DNA from: Amphibalanus amphitrite
Lineage: Eukaryota; Arthropoda; Thecostraca; Balanomorpha; Balanidae
NCBI RefSeq assembly: GCF_019059575.1
Contig: NW_024881972.1
Span: 124,001 to 188,000 of the forward strand
Length of the DNA: 64,000 nt
Direction: 5' to 3'
Shown here: positions 50,501 through 55,806 of the stretch, piece after piece
How the letters are laid out: each line of letters begins with the position of its first letter
Position numbering within the stretch: the first letter of the stretch is position 1
Notes under the pieces: model-generated
What the model was told of the DNA's origin: nothing
Seen by the model: only the letters and a program-made list of their open reading frames with translations
Databases searched by the model: none
Position numbers and translations under genes: made by a program

Positions 50501-53500
50501 ATGCACATTTAAATCAAAGCGGTCTTACAACTTTTGACGCTTATGAGTTAACGCGAAAGCTTCGCAACAAGCAGCATATTTTCACCCAGTGTCACGCAAA
50601 TAGCTGCATTTCCATCAAAGTAACGAATAACGAGCCTTGCGAATAACAACTTAAGCGAGCCTTATCATAATGAGCCGGCGTGTTATCACTAATTCCGGTT
50701 TCTAAGAGGGTAAATTATGAGACATTTGGGAGTTAAACGTTCCAAGATTATCACGGGTCTTCTTGCGAAGGCTTTTCCGAACAACAAAATAACTATATAG
50801 TTATAGCATTGATATCTCTACGCACTTCAAATGTGAGTGCAACGCAACCGATTGAACTACATGCAGTTCATAGACATTGCTGTTTTTGTGTTTGTTCACT
50901 ATGAAACAAATAATTCAGCAAAACCTGCATCACTCTTCCCCTACCAAACCGCCTGATAAACTGTACTTTAGCTAGCTATTTTCACGGATCTAAGAAATAA
51001 AGGCGGCAATAGCATAACACCCATCATGCTCCTCAATGCGCCTTTTCAGCCACTCGCCGTGAACAGCTATTTTGAGATTGGGCCTTGGACGTCCCAGTTT
51101 CCACAAATAAGTTCTTCAGCAACAGAAGCGAGTTAAATTATTTATCCAGCTCTCAGAGGCAGTTACAAATTGTCGACTGGCTGTGCCGAGAACTACTTTG
51201 GAGTCTGTGGGCGAATACGTTTCGACCTACCTCAAGGCAGTCACACATCTTCGTATTACATTGCTTTCTTAGTTTCTTCCAAAGTAGCGCTGGATAAACT
51301 ATACGATTCCCATTCGGTCAACCTAGGAATAATAGCCAAACTGAAATTGATCGGCTGGACAGTTTCGTGATATTAATGCTTTGCTATGAATGCAATGCCA
51401 TATTATTCCGATGCACCTTGCACTTCGATAATCATTCACAATGGATATCCTCTTTGAAAATATGGCGTTCAGACACCTAAAGAACGTCAGACCTAATGAA
51501 ATTACCTACATGCAAAACGCACGCACTGACAATCACTGCATCAAACACGTAAGAACCAGGAAGTGTGAACAAGGGTACGAGCAAGGGTAAGAGTTCAAAA
51601 CTACAATAAGTTTAAGAAGAGTTAATAAACAAGTTATTAGTGAATAAACATGCATGTTATAAGCAACAAACAAAACCAAAACAAATGGAGACCACCACAC
51701 CGGGACAGGTGACGACAAATCCTACTGGTTTTCCAGCGTCGCACATAATGACGGAAGCCATAATGCCTCGCCAAAGGTTTAGCTTTTGCGGATACAATTC
51801 CTAGCAGGATGTCACTGATCCTGTCAGAGTAGTGAGATGAACAGAGCCGTCCTAGAAGCAATAACCGCAGCTGTAGGTGCGGAATGACATATATATTTTA
51901 TTAGCTGTTCTTGGAGACGACAGTCAGTACAAATAGGGACAAATGGAGTCAATTCGCGTTCAAAGAGTGAGAAAAACAAAACATTTCAGTGTAGATGACA
52001 TGTGAACATTGCTATTTCTGAAACAAATCATGACGTTTTTGAGGAGTCATGGGGAGCTGTGGTTGAATCATGTACAATCAAATTATTTCTTTTTTTCAAT
52101 GTTTTCCTAAACTCTAGGTACATTGGTAGATAGGTACTTCTATACAGCTATCAATGTTATCGCGATGGACTTGAGCACAAGGACGTTAACGATTTGTTAA
52201 CAAAGACTAAAGCAATTGTACCAAATATGAGAAATGATAGTGCAGCGAGAACAATTAATATAACAGCATAGATAACATGAATCTGGATTGGACACGAAAT
52301 CATCCTGATGCAGAATGGGGCCGAAATTTTCGGAATGGGGAATAGACTATTTTTCTGTCAAAACAAGTCAAACAAAACAAGTTCAAGTGCCGTTTGGGCT
52401 GCCGCTTGAATGGCAATACCTTTGCTCCGACGTTTTGATGTTTTTTTGCTCATATTTCTTTAGAAATAAATAAAAACGGGTTTTATTAGAACCGTATATT
52501 GCAACATTGACAAGTGGTTCATTAGCTATGCAGTGGTTACAAGACGCCACAACGAGTGGAGATAGGGCGAAATACGCAGACAACATAAAACATTAATGGC
52601 AAATGAGCATGTTCGCCTCACGCCTGAAAGGGTACGCTCGCCGTTTTCCGCCCCCTCCAAACTGTGACACGTCGAGTACGTGCATATAGTAGCGCCGAGC
52701 AACGCAGGTGGACTTGAATCCTCCCGACAGCCGGGTGCCGCTCAACAGTGGCGGTCGTTGCAGTGCTCGCACTCCGCCATTGACCGGTTCGGAGCCGGTG
52801 GACATCCACCGCAGGAACCGTCCTGTCGCTGTCAGTGATAGCTGGTGATAGCAGTGATCCCATCAGCTGTCTGTGCCTTCCGGCCAGCCATGCCTGGATG
52901 GTGCGGGCCCTCGTGTGCGGCTGCGTCTCCGTGGGCCGTCTAGAGGTCCACCGGGACTCGATTCTGGTCGACATCGCTCGTTTTCCTGGCAATGACATCG
53001 ACTCTCACATCGCACTCCAGGCCGCAGCGCGAGGACACCCATGCTGAGGTGGCCGGCTGACAGTCCTCGGAGAATCCTTCAGCTCAGCAGGGGGCTCTGG
53101 ACGGCTGATCTGTAGCGGAGAGAGGCGGCGAAGGCGGATTGGGAGTCGCTTAGGCAGAAGGCTGTTTAGAGAACAGTTGTCTTTGGTTCATGCTACATGT
53201 CGAAGGAGCAATGAACAGGATAGTCTGTTTTTCGTCCTTGGGCTTCCTACCTTACCACCATACAGGCGTCCCAGCCGCCCTAGCCACTCCACGAAGCTGT
53301 TCGCTTCGGGTCCTCTGAAATCACATCTACGGTTGAATCTAGTCAATCGTATAAACAATCCTCTTTCTCGATACCACTGGGCAGTGGGCGGGCAACTGAG
53401 CAGCCGACCAGCCAGTAGTGGGTGACGGTCTTCCCTCGTCCGAGTCCTCGCACTCTGGGCACGCGTCGTCTTCCTACAGCTCGATGCAGTGATTGTAAGC

Positions 53501-55320
53501 TCCTAGCAGCGTCCAGTAGCCGTTGGAAAGTCTAGCAGCTCCGACGTTCTTCTGGCGTAGAGGGCAAGAAGTTCACCCGGCGTGAGCCATTTTAGAGTAG
53601 TTAACGGGTCTTCTGTAGAGCCGTTTATACCAGTGCCTATGAGCGTGCGCCTGAGTCTGTATCTCGCCGACCGCAAAGCGCAAAAGCCTAACTCTGTACA
53701 TGGCTCACTCTGGCGCTCGCTCGTTTGTTGCCCCAAAAGGCGTCTTGGTGTTACTATGGTTCCAGGAACCCTGTAGCTGTATCGGTGAACTTGCAGTGCT
53801 GACGACCCATGGTGCCTCGGCTCGCTGATTAGTACTGTATCCAATTTACGGCGCCAAAATTTCATCAGTTTTCTTGAAATTGTTAACTTTCGTTTCAAAG
53901 CATAGTTACTAGGTACCAAAGTAAGTCTTCCTCAAATTGACGGCCTCAGCTGGGCACCATAGAGGTGGACGCTTGGCTACGATTATGTGAGCATTAGGCA
54001 TTTTTGTGTGACTGTGGCCTTTCCGAAGAGACGAGATTTTCAGCATTACAAGGCCGAGGGCACTGCAGCTCCTCTCTTGAACGAGAAGAGGGCAAAAAAC
54101 ATTTGAAGTCCGTCTATGCAACTTGGCTGCCCCGGAATGCTCCTGGTTGAGGTCTCGATCCTGTGTGGTAGAGTTTTCATTGGAATGGAGTCTTTTTTTG
54201 TCAGAAAAAAAAACGCGCTTGTCGCTTGTTGTTCGTCTTCTCCGCAGTAGCGCTTCTTATTCCTTGCTTTGCTGTTTGAATGGCTCTCCAGTCATCATTC
54301 CTTTACCGTGTTTCCTTTTGTAATGTAAGCCATAAGCTAAAAAGCGTGAAATTGTAAACGAAGCGCATATGCCTAAGTATCAATCACTTGAATTGATTGG
54401 AAAATATGTTGAATCGATTATGATCACAAAATAAAAGTAAACCACAAATACTTGTGCTCTGATTACTTTGCGAAATAATACGGTTTGAATTGAAATGTTT
54501 AAATAATGCATCGTCCAATGCAAGTTATGGTAAATTTTAGCAGATCGATCGCGCGGAAAACAAACAAAGGATCCTACTGATAAATTTTCGGCCCCATTCT
54601 GTATTTATCGGATTTCGTGTCCAATCCAGATTCATGTTATCTATGATAACAGTAAAAAAGCACGCAATCTTGTCATTCTCATAACAAAGGGGCGTGCCGT
54701 GCGGTGACTAAGCCCGAGGGGACGACCGTCACCCCCTCCCCGCCCGCTGGGCGCAGCCAACCAAACGCCGGCACAGACAACCTTGGCCACAGGGCGGACG
54801 GCTGGGAGCGTTGGAGCGACCCCCACCCATGCCTCCCCACCCCTCCTGCACGGCGCGGCGGCCGGAGCCATGGACGACCACGCCCCCCACGAGGCGGGCC
54901 GGGCCCCGCCGGGTCGGGGCGGCTGCACTGGTCCGCGCGGATGGCGCAAACGTTGGCCCCGAGACATAGAGAGGACCGGCTGGGTGAATAGGAGGCACCG
55001 TGACCGAGGTCAGGCGTGGAGACACTGAATACCGCCGCGCTGACGAGTCGAGCCGGCAAGTGAGCGGTGACGAGCGCCCGCCTACCTGGTGGGGGCGGCT
55101 CCTTGAGGCGGAACACCCGCCGCGCGCCGGCCAGGAGCCGCTCCTTGGCCGTAGCCGGCTGGCGAGTCAGCACCTCGGCGACCTCGGGGTCCTCCGAGCC
55201 GCGACGACACATCTCGATGGTCTCTCCGTTCCCCTCGGCGGGGGACGACTGGCCGCTCGCTGGCGAGCCAGACGTCTCCATGTCGTCTCCATCGTCCGCG
55301 GCAGCGGTGCCGGCGGCCAT
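4182..55320 (-). CDS. ATP8B: ATP8B-family phospholipid flippase (P4-ATPase), long isoform, 20 exons
   Basis: Class-1 P4-ATPases use ATP to move phospholipid from the outer to the cytosolic membrane leaflet and usually need a CDC50 partner. Joined exons give about 1282 residues: cytosolic N-terminus 1-98, M1-M2 at about 124-165, actuator loop with DGET at 237-240, M3-M4 with the P4 motif PISL at 413-416, phosphorylated Asp466 in DKTGTLT, nucleotide-binding domain with KGAD at 633-636, TGD at 747-749, GDGANDV at 905-911, M5-M10 at about 950-1175, and a C-tail with GYAF at 1217-1220. Best recalled match is ATP8B1/2/4 (for example MIKTAHIGVG and the C-tail GYAF region). All introns are GT-AG and phases agree throughout. 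Exons: 55320-55086, 49524-49466, 46139-45927, 38748-38543, 35963-35808, 24049-23875, 23038-22969, 21813-21672, 21234-21072, 20699-20607, 16372-16210, 15916-15615, 15263-15092, 14870-14766, 14276-14087, 9222-8921, 8554-8331, 7129-6904 or 6516-6291, 5317-5214, 4730-4182. Substrate is not readable from the sequence. Confidence 0.95.
4731..5213 (-). other. Intron 19
   Basis: 483 bp. AT-rich middle with nothing recognised, and a 20-bp tandem repeat against the 5' splice site. Confidence 0.85.
5131..5210. repeat. 20-bp tandem repeat, 4 copies, overlapping a splice donor
   Basis: Unit TTCAGCCGAGCCSCGACACT, four near-identical copies. The last copy runs into the donor of exon 19 (GTGCGT at 5213-5208), so the first bases of intron 19 belong to the repeat. 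Confidence 0.9.
5214..5317 (-). CDS. ATP8B: Exon 19: M7-M8 loop and M8
   Basis: Residues 1066-1100. Exoplasmic loop [17 protein letters not shown], then M8 [14 protein letters not shown]. Acceptor CCGCAG, donor GTGCGT. The donor overlaps the end of a 20-bp tandem repeat. Phase 1 in and 0 out. Confidence 0.92.
5318..6290 (-). other. Intron between exon 18b and exon 19
   Basis: 973 bp, AT-rich. No third copy of the exon 18 cassette and no repeat family recognised. Confidence 0.75.
6291..6516 (-). CDS. ATP8B: Exon 18b: alternative M6-M7 cassette, downstream copy
   Basis: Same length (226 nt) and phases as exon 18a. Begins [20 protein letters not shown], contains [19 protein letters not shown] and ends [10 protein letters not shown]. 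Acceptor CCTTTTTCAG has a better pyrimidine tract than 18a; donor GTGAGC. The FNKLEFF and IVPYG stretches look closer to recalled human ATP8B2 than those of 18a, so this may be the ancestral form (inference). The intron between the copies is 387 bp. Confidence 0.93.
6517..6903 (-). other. Intron between the paired exons 18a and 18b
   Basis: 387 bp with ordinary GT-AG borders, long enough to be spliced. Exclusivity is therefore not forced by intron size or by mixed spliceosome types; the frame forces it at the level of the product. Confidence 0.8.
6904..7129 (-). CDS. ATP8B: Exon 18a: alternative M6-M7 cassette, upstream copy
   Basis: Residues 991-1065 plus one base, 226 nt, phase 0 in and 1 out. 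Begins [20 protein letters not shown], contains [19 protein letters not shown] and ends [10 protein letters not shown]. It encodes M6, the cytosolic M6-M7 loop and M7. Acceptor TTTCAG has a poor, GC-rich pyrimidine tract; donor GTGAGT. About 50 of 76 residues match exon 18b by hand count. Because 226 is not a multiple of three, including or skipping both copies breaks the frame, so exactly one is used per functional mRNA. Confidence 0.93.
7130..8330 (-). other. Intron 17
   Basis: 1.2 kb, AT-rich, no repeat or exon recognised. It precedes the alternative cassette, so regulatory sequences for the choice could lie here, but none can be named by eye. Confidence 0.6.
8331..8554 (-). CDS. ATP8B: Exon 17: end of P domain and M5
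   Basis: Residues 916-990. Reads [40 protein letters not shown] and [20 protein letters not shown]. It joins the catalytic domain to M5. Acceptor CGACAG, donor GTGAGA, phase 1 in and 0 out. It must choose between exon 18a and exon 18b. Confidence 0.95.
8555..8920 (-). other. Intron 16
   Basis: 366 bp, ordinary borders. Reading through from exon 16 stays open for about 40 codons, which is chance rather than an extension. Confidence 0.75.
8921..9222 (-). CDS. ATP8B: Exon 16: P domain with GDGANDV hinge
   Basis: Residues 815-915 plus one base. A variable Ser/Asp/Glu-rich linker is followed by [26 protein letters not shown] and [11 protein letters not shown] (905-911), the magnesium-binding hinge of all P-type ATPases. 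Acceptor CACGCAG follows a poor pyrimidine tract, so the start is slightly less certain than the rest. Donor GTGAGC, phase 2 in and 1 out. Confidence 0.92.
9310..9495. repeat. Degenerate minisatellite, about 20-28 bp unit
   Basis: Repeated words GAGGTTGGCGAGGTCAAAT in at least five diverged copies with variable spacing, next to a poly-G/GGGT run at 9248-9276. Several copies contain AGGTCA. Confidence 0.7.
10660..10956. repeat. Near-perfect 115-bp palindrome (foldback)
   Basis: Arms 10660-10774 and 10842-10956 are reverse complements with one difference seen (TTCC against TCCC). The 67-bp loop contains TTTTCCGTA-type tandem words. Paired short open frames on both strands here are simply the palindrome read twice. 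Confidence 0.92.
10957..11978. mobile_element. 1.0-kb MITE with TA duplication, GGGGAGAGC ends
   Basis: Ends are inverted for 22 bases: GGGGAGAGCGGGGCCAGTTG plus AA. TA lies at 10955-10956 and 11979-11980. Inside are several GGTCAATTGAA or GTTTCAACTGACCC words in both orientations. No transposase frame. TA duplications are typical of Tc1/mariner-type elements, but the family is not fixed. It sits exactly at the end of the right palindrome arm. Confidence 0.88.
11229..11503. mobile_element. Possible decayed TTAA MITE nested in the TA MITE
   Basis: The right end AAAGGTGGACTATTTCCT followed by TTAA (11504-11507) matches the end type seen at 61144 and 37873. The left end near 11229 (TTTAAGGCCACTTTC) is only a partial match, so the start is uncertain. 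Confidence 0.4.
13851..14062. repeat. (TC)n and (ACTC)n microsatellite beside the exon 15 donor
   Basis: Pure TC at 13851-13898, ACTC repeats to about 13966, then mixed TC to about 14062. In the transcript this is about 210 nt of GA-rich sequence starting about 25 nt after the exon 15 donor. Confidence 0.95.
14087..14276 (-). CDS. ATP8B: Exon 15: P domain insert
   Basis: Residues 752-814 plus two bases. Begins [16 protein letters not shown], continues [16 protein letters not shown] and a variable stretch ending SLSVVTF. Acceptor CCCCAG, donor GTGGGT. A (TC)n/(ACTC)n tract begins about 25 bp past the donor. Confidence 0.92.
14277..14765 (-). other. Intron 14
   Basis: 489 bp. Poly-C-like run upstream of the exon 15 acceptor (14281-14301 on the plus strand is G-rich). 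Otherwise unremarkable AT-rich sequence. Confidence 0.8.
14766..14870 (-). CDS. ATP8B: Exon 14: P domain with TGDKQ
   Basis: Residues 717-751 plus one base. Reads [17 protein letters not shown] through [12 protein letters not shown] at 747-749 is part of the haloacid-dehalogenase core. Acceptor CTCAG, donor GTGAGA, phase 1 on both sides. Confidence 0.93.
15092..15263 (-). CDS. ATP8B: Exon 13: nucleotide-binding domain, end
   Basis: Residues 660-716 plus one base. Begins [19 protein letters not shown] and ends in an acidic helix [11 protein letters not shown]. Acceptor TGACAG, donor GTGGGT, phase 0 in and 1 out. Confidence 0.93.
15264..15614 (-). other. Intron 12
   Basis: 351 bp, nothing recognised. 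Confidence 0.8.
15615..15916 (-). CDS. ATP8B: Exon 12: nucleotide-binding domain with KGAD
   Basis: Residues 559-659. Contains [33 protein letters not shown] and RLYCKGAD (633-636), the ATP-contacting motifs of P4 N domains. Acceptor CCGCAG, donor GTGAGA, phase 1 in and 0 out. Confidence 0.95.
16210..16372 (-). CDS. ATP8B: Exon 11: nucleotide-binding domain, part 1
   Basis: Residues 505-558 plus one base. Contains [16 protein letters not shown] and [17 protein letters not shown], both conserved in the family. Acceptor GTCAG, donor GTAAGG, phase 0 in and 1 out. Confidence 0.92.
16639..16668. repeat. (ATC)n microsatellite
   Basis: Ten uninterrupted ATC units. Confidence 0.95.
18180..18370. 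repeat. TGACAG/CTGTCA word cluster
   Basis: Irregularly spaced TGTCAG, TGACAG and CTGTCA words in both orientations, a strongly degenerate minisatellite. A similar cluster lies at 29340-29535. Confidence 0.5.
19146..19801. mobile_element. Short-TIR element with four internal tandem repeats
   Basis: The ends carry inverted ACGGAGCGAGCGA (left about 19146-19158, right about 19788-19800). Inside are four successive 130-145-bp repeats, each with (G/C)ACCGATT or GGGCCGATTGCGCT followed by AAATTTGG or AAGTTGG, and each closing with CACGTGC words. The last two are the most alike. No open frame. Just outside the right end is GCCCCAAAAGGCGT, also found at 53731-53744. The target duplication could not be fixed. 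Confidence 0.6.
20607..20699 (-). CDS. ATP8B: Exon 10: P-to-N domain linker
   Basis: Residues 474-504, 93 nt in phase 0 on both sides. Reads [18 protein letters not shown] and then an acidic segment ending EPTE. The first part is nearly invariant in ATP8B proteins. Acceptor TTGCAG, donor GTGGGT. Because it is phase-neutral, skipping would keep the frame but remove conserved sequence. Confidence 0.9.
20700..21071 (-). other. Intron 9
   Basis: 372 bp, nothing recognised. Its donor GTATGA is the least typical in the gene. Confidence 0.8.
21072..21234 (-). CDS. ATP8B: Exon 9: phosphorylation site DKTGTLT
   Basis: Residues 419-473. Contains [16 protein letters not shown], the [16 protein letters not shown] segment and [10 protein letters not shown], with catalytic Asp466 that accepts the gamma-phosphate of ATP. 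Acceptor CTTCAG, donor GTATGA (weaker than the other donors), phase 2 in and 0 out. Confidence 0.95.
21235..21671 (-). other. Intron 8
   Basis: 437 bp, purine-rich on the plus strand near 21250-21310; nothing else recognised. Confidence 0.75.
21672..21813 (-). CDS. ATP8B: Exon 8: M3-M4 loop and M4 with PISL
   Basis: Residues 372-418 plus two bases. Short exoplasmic loop [16 protein letters not shown], then M4 ending [12 protein letters not shown] replaces the PEGL motif of ion-pumping P-type ATPases and marks P4 flippases. Acceptor TTGTCAG, donor GTGAGT, phase 1 in and 2 out. Confidence 0.92.
21796..22145. repeat. Degenerate repeats related to the exon 8 acceptor
   Basis: ACACGCGGAAATACT, which spans the first codons of exon 8 at about 21797-21811, recurs exactly at about 21977-21991, and diverged forms (ACAGGGAAATACTGACATGG, ATAGAAATGCTGACCCGG) follow at about 22034 and 22095. 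Confidence 0.65.
21814..22968 (-). other. Intron 7
   Basis: 1.16 kb. Its 3' end (21820-22145) holds degenerate repeats that copy the start of exon 8; the rest is AT-rich with nothing recognised. Confidence 0.7.
22969..23038 (-). CDS. ATP8B: Exon 7: M3 helix
   Basis: Residues 349-371 plus one base, a 70-nt exon reading [12 protein letters not shown] and then [11 protein letters not shown]. It encodes most of M3. Acceptor TTTCAG, donor GTGAGT. Too short to stand out alone, but it fits both phase and family sequence between exons 6 and 8. Confidence 0.88.
23039..23874 (-). other. Intron 6
   Basis: 836 bp, nothing recognised. Confidence 0.75.
23875..24049 (-). CDS. ATP8B: Exon 6: end of actuator domain, start of M3
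   Basis: Residues 290-348. Contains [39 protein letters not shown] and [10 protein letters not shown], all diagnostic of ATP8B flippases. Acceptor CGTCAG, donor GTGAGT, phase 2 in and 0 out. Confidence 0.93.
27521..27775. repeat. 62-bp minisatellite, four copies, with GCCATCTAG core
   Basis: Units begin GCGGTGCAGTAT at 27521, 27585 and 27647, then GCGGCGCAGCAT at 27709, with a partial fifth from about 27770. Each contains (G/A)C(G/A/C)CCATCTAGG about 40 bases in. Confidence 0.9.
29340..29535. repeat. TGACA(G/T)-rich degenerate minisatellite
   Basis: Words such as GATGACAGG, TGTGACAGG and GGACATGACAGCCGG recur about every 10-25 bases. Confidence 0.6.
33050..34730 (+). mobile_element. 5'-truncated L2/CR1-like LINE with (ATACAT)n tail
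   Basis: Non-LTR retrotransposon fragment holding the reverse-transcriptase and 3' part but no endonuclease. Its left limit is uncertain; the coding frame is open from about 32994. After the stop come about 110 bp of 3' UTR and a short (ATACAT)-like tail at about 34704-34726, as in LINEs that end in simple repeats. It lies antisense to the flippase in intron 5. No target duplication could be identified. Confidence 0.85.
33081..34586 (+). CDS. LINE reverse transcriptase, C-terminal part of ORF2, uninterrupted
   Basis: About 500 residues from the first convenient codon (a TTG, not a true start) to TAG. Motifs in order: AVGHDGVP at 13-20, [19 protein letters not shown] at 71-89, STEDAL at 115-120, [12 protein letters not shown] with catalytic Asp143, [13 protein letters not shown] from 193, and YADD at 224-227. 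A thumb region and the usual LINE C-terminus ([13 protein letters not shown]) follow. The wording fits the L2/CR1/Rex group better than classic Jockey. The intact frame suggests a fairly recent insertion. No apurinic endonuclease domain is present upstream. Confidence 0.9.
   Translation: MSVALRQLSSSRAVGHDGVPLFAIRQCFPVIGPHILHLVNASFSLRTFPSSWKLASVVPLHKAGSRDSAVNFRPISILPVLSKVCEKVVCNQLASYLDTTSILSPSQYAYRRYHSTEDALTDAVEWVTRRVDRGHIVAITSVDLSRAFDSVDHGILLSKLSWYGVDPGWFASYLGGRRQVVRGGSLSLPMSHGVPQGSLVGPILFSIFTNDLPSYLPHGRLISYADDTQLLDSALPTDLPVLKKQQEDTLLAVQSYYTSNSLKMNPSKTTLLLVGTGQNLKKTSSFSLTISGHTLQPSPFVKMLGVTVDSTLSWEKHISNVVKKCNSILLCLYKTRHHLTPETRKLLIQCHVFPHILYCLSVWGGAARCHLHKVQKILNFGARVVSGAPVSEHISPVLRALGWHDIADLVVHHDCSTVFRALSDPCAPEAIRSLFTRRAAVSQRSTRATCAGVLELPAYRLSMSRRALSYRAASSWNRLPPATTGSRTRAEFLRLLNSTCD
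35808..35963 (-). CDS. ATP8B: Exon 5: actuator domain with DGET loop
   Basis: Residues 238-289 plus two bases. Begins [12 protein letters not shown], completing the DGET motif that removes the phosphate from the aspartyl intermediate, and includes [15 protein letters not shown]. Acceptor CCGCCAG, donor GTGAGT, phase 2 on both sides. Confidence 0.93.
36804..37873. mobile_element. 1.07-kb TTAA MITE (piggyBac-like), AGGTAGTGTGCCA ends
   Basis: Perfect inverted ends AGGTAGTGTGCCA, flanked by TTAA at 36800-36803 and 37874-37877. TTAA duplication is the signature of piggyBac-type transposition. No transposase frame. A GC-rich palindrome (37118-37333) interrupts an otherwise AT-rich body. Confidence 0.9.
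37118..37333. repeat. Perfect 74-bp GC-rich palindrome inside the TTAA MITE
   Basis: Arms 37118-37191 and 37260-37333 are exact reverse complements, from CGCCCAAAGCC at the outside to GGCCGC at the inside, with a 68-bp spacer. The spacer ends with GCGGTATACCGCGCCCAAAGC, a near copy of the sequence at the outer left edge (GCGGTAGACCGCGCCCAAAG). The GC content is far above the surrounding element. Confidence 0.92.
38436..38516. repeat. (TC)n microsatellite beside the exon 4 donor
   Basis: About 80 bases of uninterrupted TC. In the transcript it is a (GA)n tract beginning about 26 nt past the exon 4 donor. Confidence 0.95.
38543..38748 (-). CDS. ATP8B: Exon 4: start of actuator domain
   Basis: Residues 170-237 plus two bases. 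Starts [12 protein letters not shown], continues through [11 protein letters not shown] and [16 protein letters not shown], and ends ETAELDG, where the DGET dephosphorylation motif is split by the phase-2 intron. Acceptor TTACAG; donor GTGAGG. A long (TC)n tract lies within 30 bp of this donor. Confidence 0.93.
38749..45926 (-). other. Intron 3, 7.2 kb
   Basis: Contains the TTAA MITE at 40113-41284, a CpG-rich patch at about 42780-43200 and a pair of TGACGTCA octamers at 43613-43640. Elsewhere AT-rich with nothing recognised. Confidence 0.7.
40113..41284. mobile_element. 1.17-kb TTAA MITE with CCCGCGCGGGGCTGGGG ends
   Basis: Flanked by TTAA at 40109-40112 and 41285-41288. Ends are inverted CCCGCGCGGGGCTGGGG. 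Next to each end is a palindrome of G/C runs around TAAATTTTA. The right end is duplicated: terminal unit, short spacer, terminal unit again. The body contains many TGACCT words. No open frame. Confidence 0.9.
45927..46139 (-). CDS. ATP8B: Exon 3: M1-M2 helices
   Basis: Residues 99-169. Starts [10 protein letters not shown], a highly conserved pre-M1 segment, then M1 at about 124-143 and M2 at about 147-165, ending KDAYDDY. M1-M2 with M4 form the lipid path in P4-ATPases. Acceptor CGACAG, donor GTGAGT, phase 0 on both sides. Confidence 0.93.
46762..47945. mobile_element. 1.18-kb TTAA MITE with CCCGCGCCCCACTGGGG ends
   Basis: Flanked by TTAA at 46758-46761 and 47946-47949. Inverted ends CCCGCGCCCCACTGGGG. 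Sub-terminal palindromes of G/C runs surround CTAT(T/A)(C/A)ATAG. The left end is duplicated. Internal segments match the 40.1-kb element in inverted order (for example AACTTTCAGTACC against GGTACTGAAAGTTT), so the two are sister families lying in opposite orientation. Confidence 0.9.
48530..48715. repeat. Degenerate minisatellite, about 45-50 bp
   Basis: Recurrent GATGGGA(C/T)(G/A)GG and GAGGTCCT words at roughly regular spacing. Confidence 0.55.
49466..49524 (-). CDS. ATP8B: Exon 2: conserved RANDxEYN N-terminal segment
   Basis: Residues 79-98, a 59-nt exon reading [18 protein letters not shown] after the junction codon. Almost all ATP8A/ATP8B flippases carry this segment just before the first helix. 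Acceptor TTCCAG, donor GTGAGT, phase 1 in and phase 0 out. It was found by searching for the missing piece between exons 1 and 3 and restores the family sequence exactly. It is the common acceptor exon for the alternative first exons. Confidence 0.9.
50038..50104 (-). CDS. Possible third first exon, 22 codons
   Basis: An ATG at 50104 opens 22 codons ([10 protein letters not shown], then a basic Arg/Lys-rich stretch) and meets a GTGAGA donor at 50037-50032, again in phase 1. It would splice to exon 2, only about 510 bp downstream, giving about 1226 residues. The patch is GC- and CpG-rich like the two other first exons. The base before the donor is C rather than the usual G, and a one-in-three phase match can be chance, so this is a weak call. 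Confidence 0.3.
50258..50345. repeat. GCACGGC-type short tandem repeat
   Basis: About nine imperfect (G)CACGGC units in direct order, within the CpG-rich patch. Confidence 0.65.
52267..54645. mobile_element. 2.4-kb segment bounded by about 70-bp inverted repeats, unidentified
   Basis: CATAGATAACATGAATCTGG and adjoining bases (52267-52300) and CAGAATGGGGCCGAAA (52311-52326) recur inverted at 54645-54612 and 54601-54582. True ends and a target duplication were not found. The interior is non-uniform in GC and carries modest open frames (minus 52618-52998 and 53503-53919) with no recognised domain. It also holds GCCCCAAAAGGCGT next to CGCTCGCTCG, as at 19.8 kb. Confidence 0.55.
55086..55320 (-). 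CDS. ATP8B: Exon 1 (long form): extended cytosolic N-terminus
   Basis: Encodes residues 1-78 plus one base (phase 1). The ATG at 55318-55320 has G at -3 and +4, and an in-frame TAG lies 15 bases upstream (55333-55335), so it is the first possible start. The peptide is low-complexity, rich in Ala, Gly, Ser, Pro and acidic residues, and ends in a basic stretch followed by four prolines. The donor reads CACCAG|GTAGG. It joins exon 2 through a GAA codon. A long N-terminal arm is also seen in ATP8B1, where it takes part in autoinhibition; that role here is inference. Confidence 0.85.
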
Positions 55321-55806
55321 GACGACTGGGTGCTAATCGGCACAGCACACAGACACACGGCCACCACACGGCCACTCACTGGACCCGCCTCCGCCGCGCT
55401 GAGAGACCGCGCTATCCACAGCTACATCCGCCGCCCGGCGCCGCCCGCCGCCCCCGGGCAGCCTGTTGGCGGTCACTGGCCCTGCCGCGGCCGCCGGCGC
55501 GGTCGGCCGGCCGGCTCTTGGCGTCACTGAACACACACTGCTATCTGCGCCCGCCACGGCCCTCCTCCATCGCCGGCCGGCGATCGACAGACGAGCACGC
55601 CGCTCGCACGGCGCCGCCGACGCGCTGCACTGCTCTCGTCTCGGGCGCGCTGCTCTGGTCTGGCCCGCGCCGCTGCCGCGTCGAGCACCGACTGGCCGTC
55701 TGGCAGCTGCGTGCCACGCGGCCGTGCCGGTCGGCCGGCCCAAACCAAGCCAGGTGACGACCGGAGCCCAGGTGAGTTGAAAAACGGTCGCCACGGCGCG
55801 GGTTGG

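Larger units (their letters stand above)
49525..55085 (-). other. Intron 1 (long form), 5.6 kb
   Basis: Contains a CpG-rich patch with a possible extra first exon at 50038-50104, CACGGCAC-type repeats at 50258-50345 and a 2.4-kb segment bounded by inverted repeats at 52267-54645. The remainder is AT-rich. Confidence 0.7.

Noticed and set aside
52618-52998. 126-codon minus-strand frame
   Set aside because: No recognisable domain, no convincing splice sites and Arg/Thr-biased composition; kept only as part of the unidentified inverted-repeat segment.
53503-53919. 138-codon minus-strand frame in the 52-54 kb segment
   Set aside because: The peptide matches no family I know, and the frame spans the GCCCCAAAAGGC repeat border, so it is probably repeat-derived.
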